Part shown: positions 11,280-22,117 of the stretch, in pieces
Layout of the letters: the number at the start of each line of letters is the position of its first letter
Numbering within the stretch: position 1 is the stretch's first letter
Assembly (NCBI GenBank): GCA_963971225.1
Contig: OZ020269.1
Coordinates: forward strand, 88,392,783 to 88,456,782
Length of the DNA stretch: 64,000 nt
Origin: Melieria omissa
Lineage: Eukaryota > Arthropoda > Insecta > Diptera > Ulidiidae
Direction of reading: 5' to 3'
Translations under genes and position numbers: made by a program
The notes under the pieces: model-generated
The model's input: the letters and a program-made list of their open reading frames with translations, nothing else
Databases searched by the model: none
Told to the model about the DNA's origin: nothing

Positions 11280-12540
11280 AAAATAATAAAAAAAAGAAAA
11301 TAAAGAAAAAAAAATAAATAAAAAAGAAATGAAATAAATTGAATTAAAATTAATTCTAATTAAATAATAGATAAAATACAAATAATTAAATAAATAAATA
11401 ATAACAAATAAATTTAAATAAAATAAATTCTTATTAAAAAATAAAAATTAAGAAATATTAATTGAAATAATTTTAATTAAAATATCAAAAATATATAAAT
11501 ATGTAATAAATATAAAATAAAATTTTATAAAATATATTTTAATTAAGAAATAATTCAGAAAAATTCAATTTTACAATTTTAAATTAAAATATCAAAAATA
11601 TATAAATATATTAAGAAAATAAATTCCAATTAATTTATAAAAATAAATTAATAACTAAAAAAATTGAATAAAAATTAGACAAACAAAACAATTTAATTAA
11701 ATAAATTCTAAGTTAATGAAACAAAGTTAAAAACTAATACAAAAATATATTTAAACAATTTTAGATAAGAACATATAATAAAAATTTATTAAAATAAATG
11801 CCAAATACAATATTTCGAAATTAAACTAAAAAAACTACATAAAACATTAAAAAAAATGTAAAACATATAAACAAATAGAAAAATAAATTCAATTAAATAA
11901 ATCTTATTCTAATTAAATAATACAAAATTTAATAAAAGTAACTAAACAAATTTCGATAAAAATAACACCAACAAATAATTTAAATTAAAAAAAATTCAAA
12001 TTCGAATTCTAAAGTTTCTAATACAAAATTAAATGAAATAATACAAAATTAAAATAATTACATAAACATAAGTTTTAATAAAAGTAACCTAAATAAAAAA
12101 TTTTAGCAAAATGAATTTAATTAAACATTATATAATTATGTAAAAGTATTTCGAAAGAATAAAAGTAACATTAATTTATCCCAATAAAACAAAAGAAATT
12201 CCAATTAAATGCTAAAAGTGACTTAAAAATAGTAACAAAAAAGAAATAAAACGCAACCAAATTAACTAAATGAAAAGTAGACAACGTTATTTAATTTTAA
12301 TCAATTTATAACAACAAACACAATTAAAAGTTAAGTAAGAATTATTACAAATATCTAAATTAAATTAAATCGAATCAAATGAAAATATAAATAAATAAAA
12401 TAAAACAATAACAAATAATTTATTGTCAAATAAATTAATAGAGATAAAATATATAAAAGTAAATTAGTTGCAGAAAAAACATGTATTAAAAGAAAAAGAC
12501 ACACAAGACAAACAAATAAACCCTGAAATAAAATCCAACT
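11280..12540. repeat. 1.2-kb A-rich, G/C-depleted simple-sequence tract
   Basis: The plus strand consists almost only of A and T in AAATAAAT / AATTAAA-like words, with strongly more A than T and almost no G. There is no fixed period, only local duplications (for example ATCAAAAATATATAAATAT at about 11484 and 11590). It lies between the DM4/DM12 gene and the LRR gene. It could be an expanded poly(A) tail of an old insertion or a matrix-attachment-like region; both ideas are inference. Confidence 0.7.
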
Positions 12541-13254
12541 TAACCTTGTTTAGCAAATTACATATAGAGATATATACGCAATATTGCTGCATGTATGTAT
12601 TTTATTTGGTATCATTTTGATAATAGATAAGCAAATTAAATCACAAATATTTCATTTCTATGCTAAAAATTACAAATACGAATATCAATCAATTGTTAAA
12701 TATTTGAGCAAAAATCAAATATGAATGAAAGCATTCACTGTAGACATTTCCAATAAACGCATTTTTTGTTTGTATCATCAGAATTATTATGTACATAGTT
12801 GAGTTGTTGTTTTGTAAACATTGTAATTCTTTTTGCTTTTTTTTATTAAAGTTTCTTTTGCTTAAAAGTGAAAAGGCTTTAGTCTTTTAAAATTTTGTAT
12901 TCTTTCATGAGATTTTTAACTGCTTTTTTGTTTCGTAAGGGCAAGTTTTATGATTTTGTAAAATTAAATAAGATCAGCTGAATGAATCAGTGTGTCAATC
13001 AATTGAATTGAATTGATCAATTGAATTGTTTAGAATTGGAAATAGATAGAATAGTTTAGAAATGGTTGTTTTGAAAAACGAGCAAAGACAGCAGTGATAG
13101 CTTAGATATGATTCATATGATTCATTGAGAACATTTGAATATTTTGAACTTTTTTCAGTTTCACACTCAGATTGAAAATTAGTCTGTGATTTTATGTAAA
13201 ATATGTCTATATTTTTTGAGATTCTTTATAGGATTACATATTGTTTGTATGTAT
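12541..13254. other. AT-rich 3' flank of the LRR gene
   Basis: No gene is seen. AATAAA hexamers for the minus-strand LRR gene may lie here. A short run of overlapping CAATTGAATTGAATTGATCA-type words occurs near 12998-13030. Confidence 0.3.
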
Positions 13255-16200
13255 TTATTCATCCCAAACTTCCCAATCGACTTGATAGTATTTTTTTGTA
13301 TTATCCTGCAACCACAAATTCGCACAGTAATGCGAGCAAAAATTGCAGGTAAACAGTTGTTTTGATGTGCTGCCGCGCCTAAAAATAAAGGAGAAAAATT
13401 AATTAATTAAGTAAAGTTAAGTAAAGTAAAGGCCTGAAAATATAGTAGACAAAATAATTAAAAGTAAAGTTAAAGTGAAAAAATTTAGTACGACTTGGTG
13501 TGTTGTTACTAATCCACCATCTCCTAACTAAACATTCACTCACCTCTTCACCACCATAAAGTAATATGTGGTGTACAGCGGATTGGCGCAGGTGAACACA
13601 GTGCAGCGTGCAATTGCCGCATTGTTCACATGATCCACCATGAACTTTTCCGGCAGCAATCGATGCAGTGCCACATTCTCGTAGATGGGCATAAAACGAC
13701 TCAAATATTGCACTGCGCGCAAACAATCATCGTACAGTGTGACCAGATTCTCTTGTGATGGCACCGCAAAAATACGCCGCGTACCAATGGGTAGCAGCAA
13801 CTTTGTGTTGGTCTCCTTCTCCAGTACCCAAAAGAAATTGTCGTGCGTCACTAGCCTGAACCAAGATATTGTTTGAGGGTTATTTTTTTAAAATAATTTA
13901 TTTATAATTGAGAACATGGAGCATAACTTACATGGGTGTCACCTTGGCGCGATTATCGTAGAACGTTTGAAAGAATTTCTCATACACCATGGGCACATGA
14001 GTGATGGACGTATTGTGAAAGATGCGCACATGATTGAGGAATTTTGACAGCGCCACTGGCAGATAAATGAGCCCACAACCTATGGAGTGAAAGGGAAAGG
14101 GATAGAAAGAGTGTGATTCTAGTAGATTTGTTTTATTAAAGAAGCCAACAACTTTAGATGATTTCAGAGATGAATATTTGATTTATCTTACTTGTTAATT
14201 ACTTAACCCTTTTGACCCTGAATTTTACCCTGTGTCTCGATATTACTTTTTGGTATTTAAATCATGAAACACTTGAACATTTGAAGTCGCCACGTCTCTT
14301 TGTTAGAGTTCTAGAACTAGTTTACTTTTGAACAATTTTAACTTAAAACGGGTTAAATAAATTTTTGTATCAATATTTTTAATTACAGAAAAATTATTCA
14401 ATATTTAAGAAAAAATACAAAATAATCACTTTTTGATTTTATTTAACCATTATTAAAGAAACAGGGTTTTTATCAAACGCGCCCAATCCGTAGACTTCAA
14501 TTAGAACACAAACTTTCCCTAATATCGCTGAAAATTATTGAAAATTATTTTGAGGATAACAGTGAAATGTTTGTAATTTGCTTTGAATTCACTTCTAAAA
14601 ATATTAATTTGTTGGTGCCTACTTAAATTTAACCCATAAATCAATCGTAGCTTTTGCTATAAGAACCTACAACATAACCTACAAATAGGTGAAGTTGCTC
14701 TCAGGCAACTTTGTGGTCGAAAGTGTTAAGCGTGGTTTTAGTCAAAGTGTCTACTTAACACTAGAAAGACCATTGCGGTCACTTTGATGGTTTTTCATTT
14801 TTAAATATCTGTATTTTCTTTTGTATTTCTTTCGACTTTTGCTTTGGTGACTTTAATTTCTTTAATGGGTTTCATAATTAGTTCTACAATTAGGGTTCTA
14901 CAGTTACAATTTACCAAATCCGATGTATACTTTTGGATATATCAGCGAATATAACATGTAGTCTTTGTAGTTATGGAAAACTTGCGGTCTTTCTGGTGTT
15001 CAGAACAAACCTGATCTGGCTCTTAGAATAATATTTAAAAAGCTGAGAAGTTCTTGGATTTTTTTATGAGTGCAATTTTTCAAGGCAGTATTGTTAACCC
15101 ATATGGGAACTTTAATAAATTTGAAGTATGTAATAGAAAGCATCAGTTTTCTTATATTCTTCAAGGTTTTTTTTTAAAAAAAATTTTGGGTCTTAATTAT
15201 TTTATTATTGTATTATTTGTTAAACTAGCAAAAGTTAAATACTTTCTCTCCCTCAATTTTTTTCAACTTATTCTCAAAAATACCTACAAGGCAACAATTT
15301 GAAAGTGATGGCACAAAACTTGAACTTACGATCGGCCGATAGTGACTGCAACGATTGCAGATTCGATATGCGTTCCGGTATATGCCAAATGCTGGCATTA
15401 TCGCTGAGATTGAGCTCGTTGAGGCGCTGACATTCGCTCAGTTGTAGCGGCAGACGCTTTAGGTGGTTTTTCGAAATATTCAGCTGCTCCAAACGCTTAA
15501 GTGATCCGATTTCTGTAAGTTAACGAAACAAAATTTAATACAAACCATCGAATTTCAGTTGAGGCATTTCTATGGTCAGATTTTACAATTAAAATAATAG
15601 CGCAAAAATTCGTATTACTATATTTATTTGTACATTGTCAGATCTATTTCACGTTGCAATAAATGTTTAATTGATTTTGTTGTACTGTTTCTACTAAGAA
15701 TTTGAAGTGTTGTTTCCGATCGTTGCGCCTCATTAGTCCTCTTCGATTGGCTTTTCGTCGTCTGGTTCCAATTTCACCACCTTCTCTGGTTTCATTTCAG
15801 CTTCGGGCTCACCGGGCTCCTCTTTGGTCGTAGTCGATTTGTCTATCTTTGCAGGTTTCGATGACGTCGGTTTGACTGCCGCTGGTGTTTGTGATGTTCT
15901 GGCCGCTGGTGTTTGTGATGTTCTGGCCGCTGGTGTTTGTGATGTTCTGGCCGCTGGTGTTTCCGATGTTCTGGCCGCTGCTGTTTCCGATGCTCTGGCC
16001 GCTGGTGTTTCCGATGTCCTGGCCGCTGGTACATCCGATTGCGCGGCTTCTGGTGAATCCATTTGATTTCTAAGGAATGGCGATGGCGGTGCTGAGGAGT
16101 CGCACTTGGGCGCCTCCACATATCTGGCTACGGATTTGGCCTGGGCCGTCAGGTTGGCCATGATCTTGCAGCGGCATTTGTCCGCCAAACACTGCACCGA

Positions 16201-19200
16201 GCCCGGCACGTATTTGCCTTGCGTCGCCTGCGAGTTGGCCTTCACGCGCTGCAAGTATTCCTTTTGTGCTTCGGCCACATTCTCGCTGGCGCCCTTCCAC
16301 GCCATCATCACCGACGCCTGCATCGGTGAGTCAACGCAAAAGCTCAGCACCCATGGTTTCGGCGTCGTTTCTGCATTGATCGCATTCAATGCAACGGTGT
16401 TCTTCTCCTCGAGGCGTCCCTCGTGCCGCAGGAAGATGCCTGCAAGTGTAATTGGTCAGAGAAGCCGCAACGCTCACAAAATCACTCCGCCTTACCGGGC
16501 ACCGCCGCTGGCACAGTGCGCCGCAGTGAGCGCAACGTTTGGTTGGCCACCTGGCCGGGTGAGTAGCGCTTCTCGCACTTGGGGCCCGCCTTCACTACGT
16601 TTACCTTGAGCAACATGCCCTCGAGTATCACGTGATGGTCGTGGAGGCTCTTGAACAGTGTCGACAGCACCTCTTCGGTGACCTCCCCGGTGCGATCCAG
16701 ATCGTTGCCACAGGTCGAGCGGATGTCCACATCCAGCACGGGCACCATGTGCTGGGCCTGGCTGAGCGCGGCGAACTTGGCCAGCGTGTTCGTGTTCTCG
16801 ACGACGGCGTGCTGCGATGGCGTGTCTTCGTTAATGCTCAGCTCGGCGCGCCATTTGGTGAAGTCGAAACCGCATTGCTTGTACTCGGCGCAGCGCTTGG
16901 TTAGATCGTCCAGACCCTGTGTGGTGGTCTCCTCCTCGGAGCACGACAACGGCACCAGGCCGGTGTCGGCGCGCACGCCGACCAGCATTTCGTGGCGACG
17001 CAGCTGGCAGTAGAGCGCGCAGCCGCTAGACGTGTTCTGGTCGAGCACTTCTGAGTGCACGCACACGCCCGAAATGTAGTTGTTAATGTCGCCTTTGGTG
17101 GAGAAGAGCACGTTCCGGTACTCGATGCGTTTCGCCTCGGATCCCTCGATGCCAAAGCTGTTGAGAAGCTTCTCCAGCTGGGCTGGCGATTCGTCCGAAA
17201 AGACAATACCTTTGCCGGGCGCAACGAGCTCTTTGGCGATGTGCGCCAACTCTTCGCACAGACTCTTCGATGGGCAGACGTAGTGTGAGGACATGGCGCG
17301 ATCAAAATTTTGCACCAAGACTGTTAATTTTGTTCGAAATTTCCTACGGAGACGATTTGACAGGTGTGTAGAAGTCAAGTGAAAGTAGTGTAGAATGTCG
17401 ACAATTCAAAGAATATTTAGAAAAGCCGACATATACCGATTCCGACGGTCGTGTATTCGTATACGATAAGTAATGTAAACACACTTAGAAGATCACCGGA
17501 TAGCATCACGAGATTGGCGCTTGACTGGAACCCGCAAGGGTATAGAAGTCACAATCGGCCAATCTGGAGAAGGTCGACTCCACGCGAACTAGTCGCTTTC
17601 AATTGATTTGAAAATCATAAATGTAGACTTAACGATCTCAACTCATGGCAGAAATCTTTTCAACCCTTTGAGTACATTTGACGAGTGAGACTCGTCATGT
17701 GTTTACTTGGGCGAAGTTACGGTGGACGAGTCTGACTCGTCATCTGAGTTTGATAAGTAGGCGTTGATTTTATATATATATTTATATCACCAATATAAGC
17801 ATATTCCAAATAAAATGTATTACTCTTACATATTAATCCATATAGCAAAAAATTAAATCCGTTCCATATGCATAAAAGTCTCCAAATAATTCCGTACTCA
17901 AAGGGTTAATCAGCTAAGAGGTCTTTGCAGCAAAAAGTTACGATATTGTAACGATGAGGCACTCTGTGCTGCGCTATGCATGAATGCTTCTCCAAGCATA
18001 CTTTTAGGCATACGGTTGGCTATAATTCCGAAGGTGATGAGCTGTGCTAGAACAATCGAGATAGAGAGTACAACAAGATTGTGCAAGAAACATCTCCGCG
18101 ATAAGAAAACAAGTATAAAAAGCAGCAGTGTGCAGCGCAGAGGGTCGAGCCTGTGTTGAGCAAGCAAAGGGGAAGCATGCAATAGTAGTAGTGTAAAGTA
18201 GTAACAAGTGTAGATTTGTAAATAAAGTGATGTTTGGCTTTCGACTGCGTTTTTGCGCTGAATAATTAAAGTGGTTTTATTTTCAAGCACAATCCAAAAC
18301 GAACTTAGAGAAGTCATATTCGTAACAATATTAAAATTTCCATAATTTCGTGGAACAAATTAATTCCCTTCTTCTGGAACTAATTTCAGTAGAATGTAAA
18401 GTTCGATCAGTTGTTGTGATTTTGACTATATTTTAGTTCTAATTAGTTTGATGGTTAATGCCATGATGGAGCATAAGATAATGTTGACAAACCATGGAAA
18501 GCAGCTGAGCTGATGCTGGAAAACAATTAGTTGGCTTTGAAAAGTTGACAACTGGAAAGTAAGAAAATGTTCAAAGAAGTTACGAGTATGCCTTAGAATC
18601 TCTTAGCAATTCTCTTTATTGGGCTCTTGAATGCTGTGGAGCGAAAAGAAATAAGCTCGGGTACAAAGACACACGCAGGATTTCAGTTTTAAGGGGCTCC
18701 TCTTCTCAACTTTTAAGCGCAATACTTGTTGAAATCATTTTTGCAGAATACGGATTTTCGGGAGGAGTTTGACTCTCCAAAACACTGCAACTGCTCGCGT
18801 ATTAGACGACCTAAAAGAATGAGATACTGGAACTACCACTAACAGCAAAACTGATAACTACGTGTCATCTCCTATCTTTGCGCTATAATTGGCAAATACT
18901 AGAAACTGAAATTAATACTGAAATATTGAATGATTACGGTACATGGCTCAATGTTGTCTCTTACTAATTACTGGGTCAAGGGCTGCTTGTTCGTAGAATT
19001 ACTTCTCTTGTCCAATAATGTCTGTCGATGTTGAGAAGATGAACAGAAGAGAGAGATATAATAGAAAACTCCCTCCTGCGCTTAGAGAATGTTGATTCTG
19101 CAATCTGAGGGGTAGTTGAATTAATCAAATCAGATAAACCTCAATAAGAAGTTGGACTGTTTTACAGATTAAGTAAAGTAAAAGAGAACTGGATGCTCTT

Positions 19201-19942
19201 CTATAAATGTGAAAAAATCCAGAACTAAAAGACATTTTCACACTCTTCAAGAAATGTGAGGGAACGCAGACGGCCTATTGTTAGGTCTTCGAGTTGAGCT
19301 TAAACATATTTTTAAAAATGTTTCCAGTCATAAATTCTTACGAATATAATTGTAAACATGTTAATAAATCATTGAAGCTAATAACAAAATTAACTAAAAT
19401 GATTTTTTTAAGGATTGGAACTTCAACACTTCTCGGAAAATTTCACATAACTTGAATGTTACCTGCATACAAATATTGGTATACTAACTCTACACCAACA
19501 AATACAGTTATACTTAAATATATATAATAAATAAACAATTCCCACTCACCGGCCGGCAGCTCGGACAGCTCGTTGCCGCTCACATTTAAACGTTGCAAAC
19601 GAATCATTAAACCAATGGTTTGCGGTAGTTGGCGTATTTGATTGTTGGATACATCGAGAAATTCCAGATTTTCCAGCAGATACATTTCCTCCGGCAGTGC
19701 GCTGAGGTTATTGCCCGCCAAATGAATGAACTTCAGGGTGGTGACATTCAGCAGCCACTTGGGTATCGTTGTTATGAAGTTCTCCTTGAGATAAACCTAA
19801 ACGGACGGGAACATAGAAAGCTTGACAAACGAGAGGACTGCAAACATGCTGGCGATACCTCTTCGAGATCTTCGTACAGGTACAGGTCCATGGGCACATC
19901 CTTGAAGTTCAGATAACTCCAGTGGAGTGTGGTCTTGTTCAT
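13255..19942 (-). CDS. Leucine-rich-repeat protein with C-terminal Cys-rich end
   Basis: Exons on the minus strand are 19942-19859, 19796-19550, 15512-15330, 14079-13932, 13855-13544 and 13378-13255. They total 1098 nt (365 residues). After MNKTTLHWSYLNFKDVPMDL come about six ~23-residue LRRs of the LxxLxLxxNxLxxLP type (residues ~29-170), such as LKFIHLAGNNLSALP, LEFLDVSNNQIRQLP, LQRLNVSGNELSELP and LEQLNISKNHLKRLP. A non-LRR C-terminal domain follows, ending in FTCNFCSHYC, a possible small zinc-binding knuckle. The role is probably intracellular adaptor. I do not recognise a named orthologue with certainty. An open frame continues upstream of this ATG to about 20200 without an ATG, so a spliced 5' extension is possible. 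Intron 2 (4037 bp) hosts a complete nested gene. Confidence 0.85.
14208..14725. mobile_element. TTAA-flanked MITE (family A), LRR-gene intron 3
   Basis: The 518-bp element is bracketed by TTAA at 14204-14207 and 14726-14729. Its termini are CCCTTTTGACC and CACTTTCGACC (read inward). The entire length is collinear with 40422-40926, including GTGTCTCGATATYACTTTTT and AAAACGGGTTAAATAAAT. No protein is encoded. TTAA targets and CCC termini are characteristic of piggyBac-type elements. Confidence 0.8.
14759..14998. mobile_element. TTAA-flanked MITE (family B)
   Basis: The 240-bp element has termini CACTAGAAAGACC and CACCAGAAAGACC. TTAA lies on the left (14755-14758) and TTCA on the right (14999-15002). 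It begins only 29 bp after the preceding TTAA copy. It is non-coding. Confidence 0.7.
15733..17294 (-). CDS. Divergent class I fructose-bisphosphate aldolase paralogue with octapeptide-repeat tail
   Basis: Two exons, 17294-16496 and 16439-15733, give 1506 nt (501 residues); ordinary aldolase has ~363. Residues 1-365 align throughout with animal aldolase (VAPGKGI, EETTTQGLDDLTKRCAEYK, DHHVILEGMLLK, LRRTVPAAVPG, LNAIN, QGKYVPG). Catalytic Asp34, Lys147 and the Schiff-base Lys230 are kept. The Lys-107 equivalent is Arg, Glu187/Glu189 are both Asp, the SGG phosphate loop is RHEG, the Gly302-Arg303 pair is Asp-Ser, and the terminal Tyr is absent. Normal FBP cleavage is therefore doubtful. The tail has a Cys cluster (CLADKCRCK), six PAARTSQT-type octads and an acidic end. 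The start matches the usual aldolase N-terminus. It is nested on the same strand inside the LRR gene. Drosophila also has divergent aldolase paralogues. Confidence 0.9.
15881..16024 (-). repeat. 24-bp tandem repeat encoding an octapeptide in the aldolase tail
   Basis: Six in-frame 24-bp units start at 15881, 15905, 15929, 15953, 15977 and 16001. They encode AARTSQTP, AARTSETP, AARASETA and similar octads. Units toward the protein C-terminus are more homogeneous, which suggests recent expansion there. A seventh, degenerate unit starts at 16025. Confidence 0.92.
17664..17905. mobile_element. TTAA-flanked MITE (family C)
   Basis: The 242-bp element has perfect 12-bp inverted termini CCCTTTGAGTAC. 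The left flank is TCAA (17660-17663) and the right flank TTAA (17906-17909). Inside, two short palindromic blocks (GACGAGTGAGACTCGTC and GACGAGTCTGACTCGTC) lie about 40 bp apart. It sits in the upstream flank of the nested aldolase-like gene. Confidence 0.8.
17947..18327 (+). mobile_element. Solo LTR, gypsy-type, copy 1
   Basis: The 381-bp LTR starts TGTAACGATGAGGCAC and ends CGTAACA. It is flanked by the 4-bp direct repeat ATAT (17943-17946 and 18328-18331). It contains a TATAAAA promoter box (~18114-18120) and an AATAAA signal (~18220), in the order expected of an LTR. There is no internal retroelement sequence beside it, so it is a recombination remnant. A diverged second copy lies at 46935-47370. 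The 4-bp target suggests the gypsy superfamily (inference). Confidence 0.85.
18328..19549. other. Remainder of LRR-gene intron 2
   Basis: No open reading frame or structured repeat is recognised. Composition is less AT-rich than the surrounding introns (18360-19280), so it may be an old, unrecognisable insertion. Confidence 0.3.
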
Positions 19943-20760
19943 GGTGGTGTAGCGCGGTAGTGGAAATGGCAGAGGCCGTGGCGGTGGCGACGAAATTCTT
20001 GCGGCGTTGGCAGCCGCTGCAGTGTTTGACGGTGTTCTGGGCGCCAAGGCGGGCAGTGTGGCTGGCGTTGGTGGTGGCGTCGTTGCTGCGGCAGACGTAA
20101 TAGCCGAACGTTTGAGTACTTTGCCCGAAGCTACACAGGTGATTTGTGCGTCTTGAGGCAAATGCTGAGCACGCTGACTGCGAACTGCTGCAGCGCAAAC
20201 TTTCTTTGGGAATTGTTGTTGTTTGTTGTTTTTGTTAATTTTGCATATATTGTTGATTTTTCACTTAAATTATTACACAATAGAACGCACGGAGCGAGAT
20301 CGCTGCTACTTTTTAACGAATGAATTTTGCCGTTTTTTCAAACTTGGCGCTTACTTCCTTTGACTATTTAAATTATATCACAGTCTTTAACATATTTGCT
20401 AATTTACTAAAACACAAAAACAAAAAAGCGACAACAACAAATAATTATTTCACTATGTAAACTATGTAAACTATTGGGAGATCCAAAGGCAAAACGTTCG
20501 TTCGTTTGTTGGTTTGTTTTGATTTTCGATTTTTGATTTTTGGCAAAAGCGACGCAACGGCGATGCGCGTTGCACTGCGGCACGGAGTGATCTGCTCGAT
20601 AATCGGTCATGATCGTGGCACAGATACGCGTTGCCTTCGAGTGAGGGCGCGGGCGTTGGTGTCGAGAGGACGCGGTAGCCCGCACGGCGCTTAGCTTCTC
20701 ACCGACTCGTTCGTGTGGCTTTTTGACTGCCTGTATTGTTGTTGTTGTTGTTGCTATCAA
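19943..20760 (-). promoter_or_regulatory. Probable 5' UTR / promoter region of the LRR gene
   Basis: Upstream of the chosen ATG the minus strand stays open and Pro/Ala-rich to about 20200. A GC-rich island follows at 20560-20710 amid AT-rich DNA, with a CAACAA-type microsatellite at ~20735-20750. This is where a first exon and start site would be expected. No transcript evidence is available to me. Confidence 0.35.
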
Positions 20761-22033
20761 TTGTTGTTTTTATTTTGTGAAATTTATTTTTAATCAATAT
20801 TTATTTTTATTGAAACACTATTTTTACACCAACGTTTTTTGGCCCTTGACGTCCTTGTCGCATCACGTTTCTTCTTGTTGCCTACACTTCTCTATTTTTT
20901 CTCTCTTTCTTCTTAAAATCGATTTCATTATAACGCCTCAATTGTTTACAATACATAACTTCGCGTTAACTGCACATTTTCAATAAAATATTCTACAAAA
21001 ACCTAACACGCACCGCAGCGAGAATCTTACTCAATGTTTTATGAAACACACTTTTATATAAATTTTGCTTCAAAATTGGCACACAACACGCGTTAATTTT
21101 GTATTCGCTCAAATGCCCAACTGAAAAATTTAGAAAAATTTTCATAGACAATTTTTTGTGAGAGCAAAACATAAAGAAAATGTGAAAGCAAATTGAGAAT
21201 AAAAAATTTTGATTTTATTTTCTGTGTTTTTGTTTTGTTTGGCCAGCGAGCAAAACAATACAAACACACTGGCAGTGAAGCACCTGGGAGAAAAAGTCTA
21301 GCAACAACACAGTTTTCGTAGCAAAAGCAATTTAAACAACTGAAATTTTTGGCCGCTAAACGAAAAATCCCACAAAAGCAAAAACATTGAGAAAATTGTT
21401 CAATGCCAAAATGTCGAGTTTTCGCGTCATTCAAGTAAATCATTTAAATAAATACAACAACAACAACAAATTTGGAAACAATGAAGATTCGTAAAGCGCT
21501 GCTGAACCTTGACATTTTTCGCCATCGCTGTTTGTCCGTTGCCTACTTTTAGGCTGCCACACGAAAACACCGTTAGTGCGCGTCACAGTGCTGCACGCCA
21601 CATTACAACAAACAAGTGAATTTATTTATTTTTAAGTGAGTTGATTTCACACTTTTGCACAAATAAAACGCAATCTGCGGTTTGCTGCTTCGTTGCCGCC
21701 AGCTGCCAAAGCGCCGCATGCATCCAACTGGTCGTCTGCAGTTAGCAGTGCGAGATTTTGATTTTCGAAACAGTTTTTTGTTTTTGTTAGCATTGACATT
21801 GCACTTGGCTCGTTGGTGTGTTGCACTTTTGCATGTGTTATTGTTTTTGTTGTTGTTGTTGTTATTTGAATTCTCATTGGAACTGCAACAGTGGCGTCGT
21901 TGCAGAATGTTGAGTGAAGGAAAGATGTTTGTTTTCAAATACATTTTTTAATAAAATACATTAAAATATTAGAAAGAATTAAGAGAAATTACTTAAATTA
22001 GAATAATCTTTATGCGCAATTAGGTTTTGTTAA
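20761..22033. other. Intergenic, simple-sequence rich
   Basis: Contains CAA/TTG trinucleotide runs at about 21455-21470 and 21845-21865. An apparent 89-codon plus-strand ORF at 21682-21951 is largely the translated (TTG)n run with no family resemblance. I see no gene. Confidence 0.35.
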
Positions 22034-22117
22034 CCCTAGAGGTGCATTATTATTTTGAGCCTGTATGAAAAAGTATAGTATTAGTAAGTCGATTTCACTA
22101 ACGATGCACTTTCAGGG
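22034..22117. mobile_element. Very short TTAA-flanked MITE (family D)
   Basis: The 84-bp element has termini CCCTAGAGGTGCAT and CCCTGAAAGTGCAT (three mismatches). TTAA lies on the left (22030-22033) and TTGA on the right (22118-22121). CCCTAGA is also how classical piggyBac ends begin. Too short to encode anything. Confidence 0.65.

Noticed and set aside
16106..17288. Several plus-strand frames over the aldolase-like gene
   Set aside because: Shadows. The minus frame aligns with aldolase from end to end.
17295..17378. 28-residue N-terminal extension of the aldolase-like protein
   Set aside because: It begins at a non-ATG codon. The ATG at 17294 aligns with the normal aldolase N-terminus.
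21682..21951. 89-codon Leu-rich frame looking like a membrane protein
   Set aside because: The hydrophobic stretch is the translated (TTG)n microsatellite.
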